This document shows positions 24,320 to 37,200 of a stretch of DNA of 64,000 nt, piece by piece (position 1 is the stretch's first letter; each line of letters opens with the position of its first letter). Source of the stretch: Pisolithus tinctorius (lineage: Eukaryota; Basidiomycota; Agaricomycetes; Boletales; Pisolithaceae). Position numbers and translations under genes: made by a program. The notes under the pieces were generated by a model. That model worked only from the letters and a program-made list of their open reading frames with translations, made no database searches and had not been told where the DNA came from. The DNA lies in contig JANFAH010000064.1 in NCBI GenBank assembly GCA_024663395.1, positions 1 through 64,000 on the forward strand, read 5' to 3'.

Positions 24320-24873
24320 GGTTTCAACGTGTCCTTTACCCCGCAAACCAGCTCGATCTTCTGTTTGCAAAATTTTGTGCAGGCCAGAGTGACGAAAAGC
24401 TGGACGGACCCTGTTGCTTTTCACCAATTAACACGTACACCGGCTATACGTTAGTTTGGTCGTGCTTGCTCGCCTCGGTCTGATTCTGATGCAGGGGGGA
24501 ACTTCAACGTTAACCATTATAACGGGCATAGGCCACGTATGCACCTATACTATGTACTAACAAAAAAGGACAGGGGCCACACGAAGCAACAGACAGTTCA
24601 CAAAGAAACTGAGATGTTCACAATAAGATGGTAGTGGCAGGAAGAACTAACGGCTCCAATATTGTCAAAGAACTGAAATGCAGTATCCAACTAAAAGAGA
24701 GGTGGCATGCATTACGAATGTTCATGTACGGGCAGTGACGTGATTGCAGAGGGATGAAAGAGAAATGATGCGAGTATATCATAGCAATGCGAGCAGAAGT
24801 GGAAGAGCGCGAATGGATTGAGTGAAAAAAAAAACAATGTCGTGCACAGAAAGTCGCGAAATGGTAATTAGTA
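24320..24873. other. Intergenic, no gene seen
   Basis: SEC16 promoter and the 3' UTR of the Pumilio gene. It contains a few A-rich runs, but no coding frame or RNA gene that I can support. Confidence 0.6.
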
Positions 24874-27800
24874 TTAGTTAGATGGCGTTTGAGATAACGA
24901 TGGAAAATCAGTCGGCTTGTCGAATGGCTTGGATGCACTGACTGTGCGCTCTAGCAGCCTTTCAACTGCAAAGGTGAGTTAACACTCATACGACCTCGCT
25001 GAGAGGAGGCTCACTCACTAGAAGTCAGATGTTTACTGTAGGCACTAGAATACCGGCGCATGCTGACGAGCTGGGGGCGAATCTTGGCGACCAGTAGCTC
25101 CTTTTGATCGCTATCGGCAACGGTCAAGGCCCGTTGCAAAACGTAGTCTGAAATATTATTACAATCACAGCGAAGGGAGTACGGAAAGCAGACTTACTTG
25201 CAAACTGATCCTTCATCATGGACACAATGGGAGTAACACCGTCGGCCTTCGGTGTCATGATCTCCTCGACCAAAGCGCGCCTCTCCTCAGGTGATGCAGT
25301 TACAAGAGCCTTCTCACAAACATTCGACGCAAACTTATGGCGTGCCATGTTCAACATTTGCCCGCGTAGCTTGGCGATAGCCTGGCCGCGATCATGCGGT
25401 TTACCTTGTTCGAGTACGAATTGAACAACATAATTCTAGTTTGCATTTTAGCATTCAGTATTCCATGGCACTTGTATATAACAGAACGTACGCCAAACTG
25501 GTCTTGCATCAGATTGATCATGTACTTGTGCAACTCGTCCATCAATGGCCTAGTTTGGTCCTCTGGTAGGTGCTCAAAGCATCGCTGGAGTACGCGACAT
25601 CCATACGGATGAGTAGAGAGGTCGTAAATGTTTCCACGGAATGAATTGACAAAGTTCAGTCGATCGGGAGCAACGCGTTCGATCAATTTTTGGATGACCT
25701 ATACGTCGGAGGGCGCACGTTAAGCTGGCCTCGTTTCAACAGTTATTAAATCTCACATGATTCCCATTTGCGTCCTTGACGCACTTGAGCACGTGCGGAT
25801 CGAGTTCTTTCACGAAGGCCCCTTGTTGCTCTGGCAAAATGAACTCGACAGCCTGGATTTGGATTTGCTGTCGTCAGGTGGGCACTGCTAATGCGAAAGG
25901 TAGCACTTGCCTTTTGAACGACACGGCAACCGTACATTTGAAGAGATAACGCCAGAATGTGACCTTCCATCGTATTGGCCAGTATAGTCTTCTGCACTTG
26001 TGTTCCATGCTCGAACAGTTTTTGAATGACCTGAAAATGCGTATAGTTGAAGCAGACTCCCCCCCGCGCGACCTGGCTGCCACATACATAGTTTCCAAAG
26101 ACATCCTGGATGAGCTGCAGGACATTGTGAGGGACAATTTCATCAAAAACGATTTGCTTCTCCTCGGACGTTGCGGTCTCCAACTTTTGTTGTATGAACC
26201 GCGAACCATGTTGGTCACCACTGAATTCGACCACATAACCAAAAATATCCTAAGTACCGGTTTCGTAAGTTGTCAGCCATGAGAAGCGAATAGACCTACC
26301 CTGAGCTCCCACTTACGTGTCTTGTTCGCTCTAAATTCGTCCAGCAGGGGACTACGCAAAGCAAGCGTCGCCTCAATATTATCGTGGCGACGCCCAGGGC
26401 GCATATTCTGGTGGTAAAAGGGCATACCATGGGCACTCAGGCCGGCGTGGCCGTACATAGCACCATTGTGAAGCATAAAGGGAAGCTGGGCACTGTAGTC
26501 TACAGCAGCTGTGTATGCCTGTGAAATTGAAACTGAATAACCGGTAATTTCGTGAGTGTTTTTTTTGGCTCACCTGTTGGTGTAACCCATACTAACCTCA
26601 CGGTGAGTAGATAAATGAGAAGCTCGAGATAAAGACGCACCTGCTTCTTATCCGGGATGCCAGTCGGTACCGCAGCACTGAGCTGAGGTGTAGGTAAGGG
26701 CGAAAGTGACGGCATAGTCGCATACATCATGGCTTGATGTGGGGGGTAGTAGAATTGGGAAGGAGACCTAGCCGGGCCAGAATAATCAAAGTACACGCCT
26801 GATTGCTGCTGAGCACCTGAGGCTGGGGGGTGGAGGGTCTGCGAAGAGACAGACGGATATACACTCGGAGGTGAGGTATTGTTCGCGCCAGCAGAGGAGG
26901 GATAGAGTGTAGGATCTGGTGGAGCACTGTATCCATATCCATACTCCATATAGGGGTCGCGCACAGTACCACTGGCATAGAATGATGGGTAATCTGCTTG
27001 TGGGTATCCAGGATATGGCGCACGTCCTTGAACAATCTGCGGGGGCGGCCGTACCTGGGGGACGGCAGAAGCAGGATGTGGCACATTCGCAGGGGGTTGC
27101 TGACGGTACTGGTTGTTCACTTGCTCGTCCTCGACCGCCATTCCCCGAAGTCCAAGAGCAAGGTCGTTCTCGACAATAGACGACACTTGAACAGAGTCGA
27201 AACCCCCATTTTGACCAGGAAAACGCGACGACCCGTAGGCACCTGGCACAGGATGAGAGGACGAGGAGTACCTACCGTCTTTGCCAATGCTGTGATCGAA
27301 CCTCTGCGGCGAATATTGGCCGGTTTTGGCCGGACCGCGATCGTCCTTAGAAAGACCTCAACATCAGAGTTAGCAGCCAGAATGCCAAAATTGTACGTAC
27401 CATCCTTGGTCCCGATAATCCGACCGGGTGAGCAACTCCAGCTTGTCTCTGGCGGGTGTGACGAAGTGGCAGAGCCGGGTTAGAATCCTGTGGCTTGCTT
27501 CAACGCCCAAGACAGACAAACTCGGCGAGACAATATTACCAGCTGCGAAAAATCTTTTTTCTGCGGGCTGCCACTCAACTCGTCCCAAGTCCCACTGGAT
27601 GCTCGAGGTGCGCTCCACGACTCTCCGATGTTGCTTCGGTAGCCGTTCTCTGTCTGAGACGGAGACAAGTCGCCCACGCTTGCCGCGGAAGAAATCGACG
27701 CGTTCCTCTTCGGACCCGGAGTGCCGGAGCCCCAGACCTGACAACATGGTTGATGACATTGACGTCAACTATTAGTGCGAACCGCCGAGAGAGTACTGAC

Positions 27801-28042
27801 CTGCCAGCCTGCACCGAGACCCTTGAGACCAGGACCACCTCCCATCCCAACTCCAAACATGTTACCTGCAGATGTCGGTGTCAAATTCCTCTGCGGCTGC
27901 ATCGCCCAGTAGAATTAGATGCCAGAATGCATTGATGAGAATGACTACGTACGTTACTCGGCGAGGCGGAAGGGGACTGTCCCGACGAGCGAGTTGATGA
28001 GCCAGAAGGCTTGCGGGACGTGTCTTCAGGGTGACGTGCCAT
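24874..28042 (-). CDS. Pumilio/PUF RNA-binding protein with eight repeats
   Basis: Thirteen exons (28042-27953, 27890-27801, 27737-27540, 27448-27401, 27345-26641, 26518-26300, 26249-26088, 26030-25911, 25852-25757, 25698-25492, 25435-25198, 25147-25019, 24965-24874) give 797 residues. A disordered N-terminus precedes a PUF domain from about residue 435. The RNA-contacting triplets, repeat 1 to 8, are SR/Q, NY/Q, CR/Q, NH/Q, CR/Q, NY/Q, SN/E, NY/Q. This is the set known in human PUM1 and yeast Puf3, so the predicted target is UGUAUAUA in 3' UTRs. It is probably a post-transcriptional repressor, perhaps of mitochondrial mRNAs as for Puf3. Intron 8 (25910-25853) begins GCAAGT, a GC-AG intron. 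The start is the ATG whose exon splices into [13 protein letters not shown]. Confidence 0.95.
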
Positions 28043-29541
28043 TGCAAGAGACTATTAACCAACCGTTGACACTGAGGAAGCGGATGATGGAACAAGGGAA
28101 GAGAAGCGGAAAGCAACTCACAGAGTGAGAGAAGAAAAAAGGTAAAATTATAATTTCAAGGGGTGGCCTTGCAAACGTATTAACCGTCAAAGGCGAACAC
28201 AGATTAGCCAAGGGGTTCAACCGAGTGTACGGGTGGAGCTATCGGCACGGGGAAGGGGTAAAGACGCGTCGAGCGCATAGGATTATCGTAACGGAACACG
28301 ATGCAGACCCGGGACGCGTAAATAATGGGCTACAGGCCAATAAAAATGACTCACCAAGGATGTGATACTAGAAACTAAGGAGGCCGGACAAAGCACCCTC
28401 CACTGGCACTCGGATAAAGAGAAGAAGAAAAAAAGGAAAAGGCGACGCGCACAGCTGATGCAAAGAGAAAAACCAGAATGCAAAGCCGCTCGGTGTATTA
28501 TTTGTTATGGAACGGAGTATTCAATCGCTAAATCGACAAATTTGGTTCCGCGCAGCTATATTGATTCCGCTCGGCGATGACACTCTGACTTTGCCCTGTG
28601 GAAGGACCCCCTTGGCAAGAGGAGCGAGGGAGAATGGCCAGATATTAGTGAGCAGGTTTTTTTTAAAAAAAAGCAGTCTTTTCGGGCCTGCAATGGTGAT
28701 CCGGCGCCGATTTGCAGTGTCCGGAGGGGTCGCGGGGCAATGAAGCTGTATGAGCACGGCAAGCACCATAGCCTGTTCCTGCACTTTTTTTTCCCGATGG
28801 CACTCGATTAGATACAGCATACACAGCCATCACAGGTCCCCGTTTTTGCTCGCCTATTCCCGGGGAAATTTTTCGGGTCTTGCTGCATTTTTCGGATGAC
28901 GGTTGGCCAGATCTGAGGGTCCTCTATTAAGTTAATATTCGTCACTTGGGGTTTGGCTTGGTTTTCTTCCTCTAAGTCCTACATCAGTGATGGGTTGATC
29001 GAGATGTCGCTGTTCAGTGATAAGTCCTGCTTATCTAAAGTAAAATCTCCTTGTCGGTTCCGCCCGTGGTACCTGCAAGTAGTATCTACGCTCCAGACCT
29101 GAGATTGTAATATTAAGTATGGAGGGTGGCTAAGGCTCAGGCTCCGTATTTATCAACGTTCGACGAGTCTATTGTGACACATACACAAGGTTCCGTCTAT
29201 CCATCAGACTGGCTCAGGCTCAGGGATCAGGCTCCTTGGTCATCCTAGCCCCAGATTAGTAAGTTGTATAGGGTCCTGCGCTTATCTTGATCGCTCTCTC
29301 CGTCCTCCTTGAAGTGTCATTGGATTAAAGGTGATGATGATAGCGGTGGAATACTGAAAACAATGAGCACAAGGCTTGCTGTCTAGTTATTTCGAGAGTT
29401 AAAGAACCACGATGCACGTTTCGCTGTACTCGATATTTAAGCACAACAGAGAGTATTGGAGCGCGACAAGAGGACTTACCACCCCTAGGTAAAGCATCGC
29501 CATCAATCACTTAACACTGTCGATGTCATGAACACGATCAC
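28043..29541. other. Long intergenic region, no gene seen
   Basis: About 1.5 kb upstream of the Pumilio gene and downstream of kinesin-1. On the Pumilio sense strand there are CT-rich tracts (around 28120-28140 and 28420-28440), common in fungal promoters. A T8-A8 palindrome lies at 28657-28672. The short unit GGCTCAGGCTC recurs near 29131 and 29211. I see no conserved coding frame or RNA gene. Confidence 0.5.
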
Positions 29542-32500
29542 TCACCCTCCTTCCTCATTCTGAAGTCTGGCTAATGGATTGGCTGATGACATATTGCTTC
29601 CGCTTGCTGCGGCCGGCGCAGATCCGCCGGGGGCACCAGCTGCCACAGCAGAGCCTCCTCCTCCTCGGAGTGGCTTGGCAATCCGACCGAAACTCAATGC
29701 AGGGCCACTTGACGCCTTTTGCGCTACAAGTACGGGACGATGAGCTACCCAACTTTATGCAAAGAGGTTCCATCCTTACCACGTGCTTGCTCAAGCCGTT
29801 CTTTCACCGATTGGAGCTGTGCTTCAAACTTCTGATTTTGAATGGCCAATCGACGATCAGCATCCTGCAGGAGTGCTTCCAAGTTCTGGATGCGCTCATT
29901 CCGTGCCATCAATTTACGTTCAGCTATGCCGGCTTCCTTTTTCAACGCCGAGTTCTGGTCCACCAGCTATAACACCGATTAAAACACCTGCGCGCCCAAT
30001 TTGAGGTACGTGTGCTGGTAAGCTCACCTGTTTCTGAACTAACGTCAGCTGTTCTAGATTGCGCTCCAAAAATGCCATTTTCTTCTGTTGAGCTTTGCTG
30101 TTGCTGTTCCTAATGACGTTGTTGTATTGCTCTCTTAGCTCGTCCAACTGAATCTCCAGTTCCACGACCTGTCACAAGGTTGGGTATAATATATGGCCAG
30201 CACTGGCAAGCAGCTATACGAACCTTCTCACAGCGATTAGAGAGATCCCGCATAAGGGATTTCTTGACGGCCTCAAACTCGGCCAGCTGTACATTGATGG
30301 CTTTGCGCGTACGCTCGAGGTCCTGAGCGCTCTCGGCCAAGCTCTTACCACCCTCGATTCCAGCGGACGTAACGGCAAAGGCACGCTGGGCGTAAACAAG
30401 TAAGACGTGGGTGAACGTGAAGAAAGTTCTAATGCCGTACTTTGAGCTCCTCGTTCACGTTCTTCATGCTCTCAATCGTAGCATTCAACGAGCGAATCTC
30501 ATTACTCTTTAGTTCAAGCTGCTGTTTAAGATCCGATGCTTCGGCAATACTCGCTTCACGTCGAGCTGAGTATTGTGCCTCCAGCTTATTCTTCAAGAAT
30601 ACGACCTCTTAAGTGGGTGTAACATCGGGCTTCGCATATTAACATACCTTCAGCTCTGCCATCGACTGCGCGATGCCTGCATTACTGGTTTCCTCATCTT
30701 GAATGGTTTTCTCTATCGGAGAAATGACGTAAGGAGATGCTCTACAAGAAGTTCTGGGACGCACCAAGAAGCTCTTCATATTCAGCCTCAAGGGTGGTTA
30801 GGCGGCTCTCAAGTTCATCACGGCGGCGTGTCACCATCTCATTTTCCTCCTGGCTCTGTCTCAGACGATCCAAAGTCTCCCGCACTGTCGACTGCGCCTC
30901 GCTCAATTGCCGTCTAGCAGCTACGACGTCGTCTACGGTGAGTGAAGAAAGTGTTACTTCGGAATCCACGGAATCCAACTTAGAAAGAAGCTGGCGAAGT
31001 TGTTCATCTTTCTCCGAGAATGCGCCTTGCTGTATGGGGGTTGAGAAGAGGTGTGAGCTGTGAGATACTTGAGGTAACCTACAGCATCAAATTTAGCCAT
31101 CATGAGCGCCATTTTCTCCTGCTTGCGTTTCTCCTTGTCCTCTGCCGAGGCATCCTTTTGAGCACTACGCAGCTCGGTAATGATTTTCCTAAGCTCGTCG
31201 AGTTCACTTTTGGCATCTTGGTTCTGTTCCCGGAGGATGTCAATCGTAATGATGCTCTCTTTGTTGTCATAATCAAGGCGTTCCACTTGCAAACGAAGCT
31301 CGTTGAGTTGGGTAGACATAGATTTATTTTCCTGGGAACGGTCGACGTCAGTGAGCGATGGCTTCCTCACATAAACACAGCACCAACCTTCGACAAAGAA
31401 ACCTCTTGCTCTTTGAGGAACGCAAGCTCTTCCTTCAGCTCTTTGACAAGCTTCTCAGCAGCAGCAAGTGAGCTCTCTTTCTCGGCCAACTGGTCACTGA
31501 GTTCGTTCTCTCGTCGAAGGAATTCCTCCCGTTCGTCCTTCTCGAGGCCGATGACTGTAGGTGTTTGCGGCCTGCTATCAATCTCAGATCGGAGACCCTC
31601 CAACACGGGGTTAACAGGAGTCTGGCTTCTGGCAGTCGACGGTGCAGATGCGGGCCTCTTGGACGATACGGAAGCGTTGATCGGCTTGTCCGGTGTCGCC
31701 CACTCGCTTTGCTCGACGTGCCCACCAGAGCGCCAAATGCCAAGCTCCGCTTCCAGTGTCTGTATGTATGCCAGATGCCGGGTGTTCGCGAGCTGTGCCT
31801 TGGACAAGAGTCCCTTGAGCTCCAACGGAGAAAGTTCTTGGTTGACACGCGCTGTGTTCTTTATCGATTTTGCACGGATACCAAAGCGTAGGGTAGACAA
31901 AGTCTCCGCTTCATTGTACAACGAGGGAGAGCAGTTAATAATAAGAGTCGTTCGCGAATTGCCACCCAAAGACTCTTGCAATATGCGAGTAAGCTTTGAG
32001 TCCCGGTAAGGAATATGTTTTGTCTGAGAGTGACCATAGGTGAGCGCGCAACGCACTGTGCAGGGGTACTCAGGGGGTATGGTCCCATATGAGCGCATAC
32101 CTTGGGGTCCGTAAGCGCGTTAATCACCATACCGAGCGCAGAAAGCGATTTGTTGATCTTCTTCGCTTCTTCTAATGTTTGACCCGAAGCACCTGTCTTA
32201 CCAACCTTTTCGGACCCAGCAAGATCGACGAGATAGAGGTTTCCTGATTTTTGAGCGCCCGTTTCCGTATTCCGCTGCTGAATCGTGATTAGAAAAATGG
32301 AATGTGATCGTGAACTCTCAGCATTCATGTCTGAAAGCGTATTTCGTCAGTAACCACATGATGCGATCATGTCCGGCGCTCACTGGTCGAAGTGACTACG
32401 CGGGCTGCCGCTCCCTGGCGCATGATCTCGTACACTTCACGCGCACTACTGACATAGTAGTCGGATAAGTTCTTGACATACACACCGCGAGACTTCTCCT

Positions 32501-33320
32501 CGTGAACTTGCAAGTTGTCATTTTGAGCTAGGAAGCTGATGAGTGGTCGGCAATATGGGATAAATGCACTGCAACTTACGAGCCAGCAAATCGCGAATAC
32601 GTTCGAGATAGATTTCCATATAAGAAACTTTGACCATGTACTCTAGGTGAGCATCCGACTCCACGATAGATTGGAATATTTGTTCCGTGATGCGGGGTAT
32701 AATTCCTTTCAACTCCTCCGAGTCTATATCTGCGCCCTGAATGTCGATGTCCATGAGAATTAAACAAAGAGTACATGATTGCAACTTTCCATCATCGTGA
32801 AGGTCTTCCCACTGCCAGTTTGGCCGTATGCGAAAACGGTGCCGTTGTAACCATCGAGAACATCTAGATGGTTAGTTAGTCATCCATAGCGAAGATGGAG
32901 CAGGAATGCGGCGTTGGAGATAGGCCTCACGCTACGGACATGGAAGAAGTCTCACCTTTGACAATACTATAGAGAGGAGGAACGCGTCAACGGCTCTCAG
33001 AAGTCGCGTAGCAACGTTGCAAACTCACTCCTTGACACCGTAGTCAAAAACTTCGTGTTGTTTCGTACCCATCGGAAACACCCTATCAAACGTAAATCCA
33101 TCTTTCTCTGGACCTGAGACAGATTGCGCATTCCGCATCATCACGGTTTGAAGGTTGTCATCAAAAGCCACGATGATCTCGCCGCCTTCTCTCAGTTCAA
33201 GAGCATTGGGTGGCCGAAATCTGTTCGAAATTGCGAAGGAGTGAGCTACGGATGGACCACGGCGCGCTTGATGCCTGGATCGTACCGACAAACGACCTTG
33301 ATGTTAGTGGAAGAGGCCAT
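29542..33320 (-). CDS. Conventional kinesin (kinesin-1) heavy chain
   Basis: Sixteen exons (33320-33286, 33220-33029, 32966-32956, 32863-32786, 32729-32580, 32527-32384, 32330-32101, 32023-31388, 31331-31083, 31029-30765, 30712-30648, 30605-30441, 30385-30224, 30168-30028, 29966-29780, 29723-29542) give 963 residues. The N-terminal motor has a P-loop GQTGSGKT near 95, switch I SSRSH near 205 and switch [11 protein letters not shown] near 232. A neck linker and long coiled coil follow. The C-terminus has GRIAKPLRG, the IAK autoinhibition motif that defines kinesin-1. It moves cargo toward microtubule plus ends in hyphae. Exon 3 is an 11-nt microexon. The stop is GGG-TGA at 29544, but GTGAGT here is also a good donor (29545), so a further 3' exon is possible. 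Confidence 0.95.
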
Positions 33321-33624
33321 GCTGGACGATCTGCGTAGGAAAGAGAGCTAAAGAGCGTGTTGTGGCCAGCACGCAGGTATATAAAAGGACAGTTACAACG
33401 CTGTGTTCAAAGTGTAGTGGTGGAGTGGTGATTTCTTTGAGTAAATGAGTGCCGCGGTCAAAGGGTTCCGACAAGGCAGCCCGGCTGCCTATTCGAGCGA
33501 TCGGCTGAGTGGTCTCACGCAGTAACTACAAAACACTGGGATTTCAACGTGACATTAGACGACTGATGGACTCTGTTATACAACGGAAGGGTGTCGGGGA
33601 TTACAATTGACCTCTATCATCGGA
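33321..33624. other. Intergenic, kinesin-1 promoter side
   Basis: About 300 bp between the kinesin-1 start and the ELF1 stop. It contains TATATAAAA at about 33376-33384, a TATA-like element that on the plus strand faces away from kinesin-1. Otherwise nothing is recognisable. Confidence 0.45.
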
Positions 33625-34075
33625 TCAATCTTCGTCACTGTCGATGGAAGGCGGCGCAGCAGGGGCCGGCCTACTCGAGGAAGCAGTTAGTCTTCGGTGG
33701 CCCTGGCTCTCTTTTTGTGCTGCATCAGCAGCATCTATCCACTCCGAATAAATGTCGACTGGTTCGGTAAGGTCTACGCAGATAAATCTCGGTACCAAAA
33801 ACTGTCGCACGAGCAGAAACAACCACGTACGATTAACTTTACTCTGATACCTCTGATCGCAGACTCTGCAGACCAGCTGGGCTATTCCCGCCTTCCTATC
33901 AATTCTAACTGTCACAGACGTGTCGTGATTACAGAATAAACATGTGAATGTTGTGTCTGGCAGAGGAAGTGAGTACAGGGGTGAGGCTGACATGACTGAA
34001 CACACCCAACGGCTGCCGTCTCCGTGCAGCACTAGCCGCCGCTGGCTTTCTGGACGACTTCTTGCGTTTGCCCAT
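33625..34075 (-). CDS. ELF1: ELF1, transcription elongation factor (zinc ribbon)
   Basis: Three exons (34075-34006, 33956-33831, 33773-33625) encode 114 residues. The basic N-terminus MGKRKKSSRKP is followed by a zinc ribbon with two CXXC pairs (TCLFCNH and LVCRVCDQRYQSK), then LTEPVDIYSEWIDAAD, all invariant in Elf1/ELOF1. Elf1 binds elongating RNA polymerase II and helps it pass nucleosomes and DNA lesions. The tail is short and acidic (SIDSDED). Head-to-head with kinesin-5: only 137 bp between the start codons. Confidence 0.96.
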
Positions 34076-34212
34076 GATGCCAGGACGAGAGTCCTGATAG
34101 CCATGTGCCAACCGTATGCTTTTCCCACGGATGCACGTGATCAAGACGCGTCTGTAAGTTTACTAGCGGAGTGGGGCAGTCGCGTTGGCTGAGACCCAGG
34201 ACAGCGACAGCG
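34076..34212. promoter_or_regulatory. Very short bidirectional promoter, ELF1 and kinesin-5
   Basis: 137 bp separate the divergent ATGs, the shortest such gap in the window. Both leaders must be short or overlap. No factor site is assigned. Confidence 0.5.
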
Positions 34213-37200
34213 ATGGCCTCTCGTCGCCTCCCAAGTTCAAGGTCAAAACCGACCCTCCAACCGTCAGCAAGCTCCAGACAACAACGAGCCACCACAAATC
34301 CACTCTCACCAACTTCATCAGAACATCCCGAAACGCAGGCCGAAGCATCCGTGCCGCCGTCCAAGTCCACCAGATCGCAACACGCCGACGGAGAAACCAA
34401 CATCCAGGTAGTCATCCGGTGCCGCAGGCGGTCCGAACGCGAGATTCAAGAGAATTCACCCATCATTGTCAGCTCAAATGGCGCCAAGAGTGACGAGATT
34501 ACGATTGAGACCTCTACTCCCGTATCCAGCTTGGGCGTCGTAACATTGCCACCTACTCGCACGTACCCTTTTGACCTAGTATTCGGGCCAGAGGCAGACC
34601 AGGCTATGATTTATCACGAGGTCGTTAGCCCCCTCCTTGAGGAAGTGATCAGGGGATACAACTGTACCCTATTTGCATATGGCCAAACCGGCACCGGAAA
34701 GACGTAAGTCCGTGACGATCCGTGTAGCTGCACACCTGATTCCTGGCTAGGTATACTATGCAGGGCGATCTGGTCCCTACTCCCATGGGCAACCCCTCCG
34801 CTCAAGCAGGGATGATACCCAGGGTTCTGTTTCGCCTCTTTCACCGTCTGGAAACCTCCACCGCGGACTACAGTGTCAAAGTATCGTTCGTAGAACTTTA
34901 CAATGAAGAACTCAGGGATCTCCTTGCAAATGAGATGCTTCCCCCGGCTGGATCCACACAACCCATGGGGAAAGGGGGCCCAGTTGACAACCAAGGGGGC
35001 CTCAGAATCTTTGACGATGCCAGTAAGAAAGGAGTTTTCATCCAGGGGTTGGAGGAAATACCGGTCAAGGATGCCCGTGATGCACTGGCTCTTCTTACAA
35101 AAGGAAGTCATCGTCGACAAATTGCCGCTACGAAATTCAACGATCACTCCAGTCGGTCACACTCCGTGTTTTCCATTACAGTCCATACGAAAGAAACATC
35201 TAATATCGGTGATGACCTCTTGAAGGTCGGCAAACTTAACCTCGTAGATCTTGCTGGGTCGGAAAACATCGCACGATCCGGTGCGGAAAACAAGAGAGCG
35301 AGAGAGGCCGGCATGATCAATCAAAGCCTACTAACTCTCGGCCGCGTTATCAATGCACTCGTTGATCGTTCTCCTCATGTTCCATATCGGTGAGTTGCTG
35401 TCCAGTCGGCCATAGTGGTGATACGACTTAGGGAAAATATAACAGAGAGTCTAAACTCACCCGCCTTTTACAAGACTCCCTCGGCGGTCGCACGAAGACA
35501 TGCATCATCGCTACTATCTCCCCTGCACGTTCTAATATGGAGGAAACGCTCTCTACCTTGGACTATGCTATCCGTGCCAAGTCCATCCGCAACAAGCCCG
35601 AGCTTAACCAACGCATGACACGCAATGCCCTCCTCAAAGAGTACGTTGCTGAGATTGAGCGGCTCAAGGCAGACGTTCTGGCTGCGCGGGAAAAAAATGG
35701 TATCTTCTTCTCAGAAGAGAGGTGGAATCAGATGACAGTAGAACAAGAGCAATGCCAGACAGAAATGGAAGCGGCGAAGAAGCAAGTAGATATCTTAGAA
35801 AGCCAATTGAGGAGCGTGAGGGAGGAGTTTGAGCAGAGCATGGCACTACTAATGAGACGCGACGGTGAACTCAAGGAGACGAAGGAAAAACTGAAGGAGA
35901 CAGAGGGCGAGCTTGAACAGAAGGATGGACAGTTGAAACAGGTGAAGGGGGCGTTGGAAGAGGAGATGATCGTCCGCCAAGCCTATCAGGTTAACGAAGG
36001 TAAACTGGACGGTGTAGCGTGCGGGTTAAAAGAGGTTGCCACAGAGTGTATTGAGGATGTCGGTGCACTCTTCGATAAACTCCGTCAGTCTTTTTCTCAT
36101 ACACTTTTCCTTCACTGATCGCTCTGCAGAACGGAAAACGAAGACATTCACCTCCAATATCAAGGTCGTATCTCACCAAGGAAAATCGATATCCGCGGAG
36201 GTGCAGACCCTCTCCGATAAATTGGAAGAGTTTATCAAAGCGGCGGCCCACAGTACTCAAAGCCTCCGAGCAGAAGCCAAAACATATCATGCAAAGGAGC
36301 TCGAGACCTTGACGAGTCACTCCGAGCGCATCGATCAGCAGTTACAGCGCATCCAAGATTCCCTACGCATAATAAATGCTAAGGATGACGCCTCTGCGGA
36401 GGCATTGGGAATTCTGCACAGCGCAGTTAAGGACTCGCAGGAGACTCTAAAAAGTTCTTTTGCGGCTTGGTCAGACTCCCTGCGTACGAGCTCACAGGCG
36501 CTATCAACGGAACTGTACTCTGCAAACCAAAGTAACTTCGCTGCGGTGAGTATGAACCCACATCTCGGTTATCGTGCTTATCTCAGTCGAAGGTTGAAAA
36601 AGCTTTGAGAGCTATGGGTTCTGTAATGGATACCGTTCTGACTGAGGCGCTTGCCTTCGTGAAAGCGGAAGCAGACTCTGCATTACAAGCGAAATCCCTC
36701 GTCGATGAAATCTCGCGTGCTGAAATTGCTCACCTACAAGCACAGAACGCGAGGCTCCTCCAGACCCTTGAAGCCGAAAAAGTCAAATCTGAGAAGGCAA
36801 AAGACGAGCTCGTGCAACGCGTCTCTAGCCTGCTGGGAGAATTCGTTGCTACGCGCGATCTGGAACTGCGGCAAGCATTTGGCTCCATCACGAAAGGCAA
36901 CACCAAAGTGGAGGAGGCCGTCACCAATCTGGGCCAGAAACACGAAAGATTAATGAATGATGCTGCTACTCGCGGCGTAGAGCTGTCCACCTCCTTACAA
37001 CGGAGAACCGCGGAGTGCAAGAGGACACGTGATGGTGCATTGAAGGTAAGTATCCACCTTCCAGTGTTGAGCCAAAAGTTCAACGTCTTCGGCAGTCCGT
37101 GGGCTCCGCTCAAGCATCGTTCAAAGATGGTCTTTCTGCCATGCAAGCATCGCTCGCCACCACGACGACAACCTACTCAGGTGAACTACAACGACACGGG

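Noticed and set aside
28657..28672. T8-A8 palindrome as a possible rho-independent-like terminator or transposon end
   Set aside because: No flanking inverted repeats or target-site duplication, and such terminators are not used by Pol II.
29329..29360. TGATGATGA followed by CTGA, resembling box C/D snoRNA motifs
   Set aside because: Spacing and terminal stem do not fit a C/D snoRNA, and short motifs like this arise often by chance.
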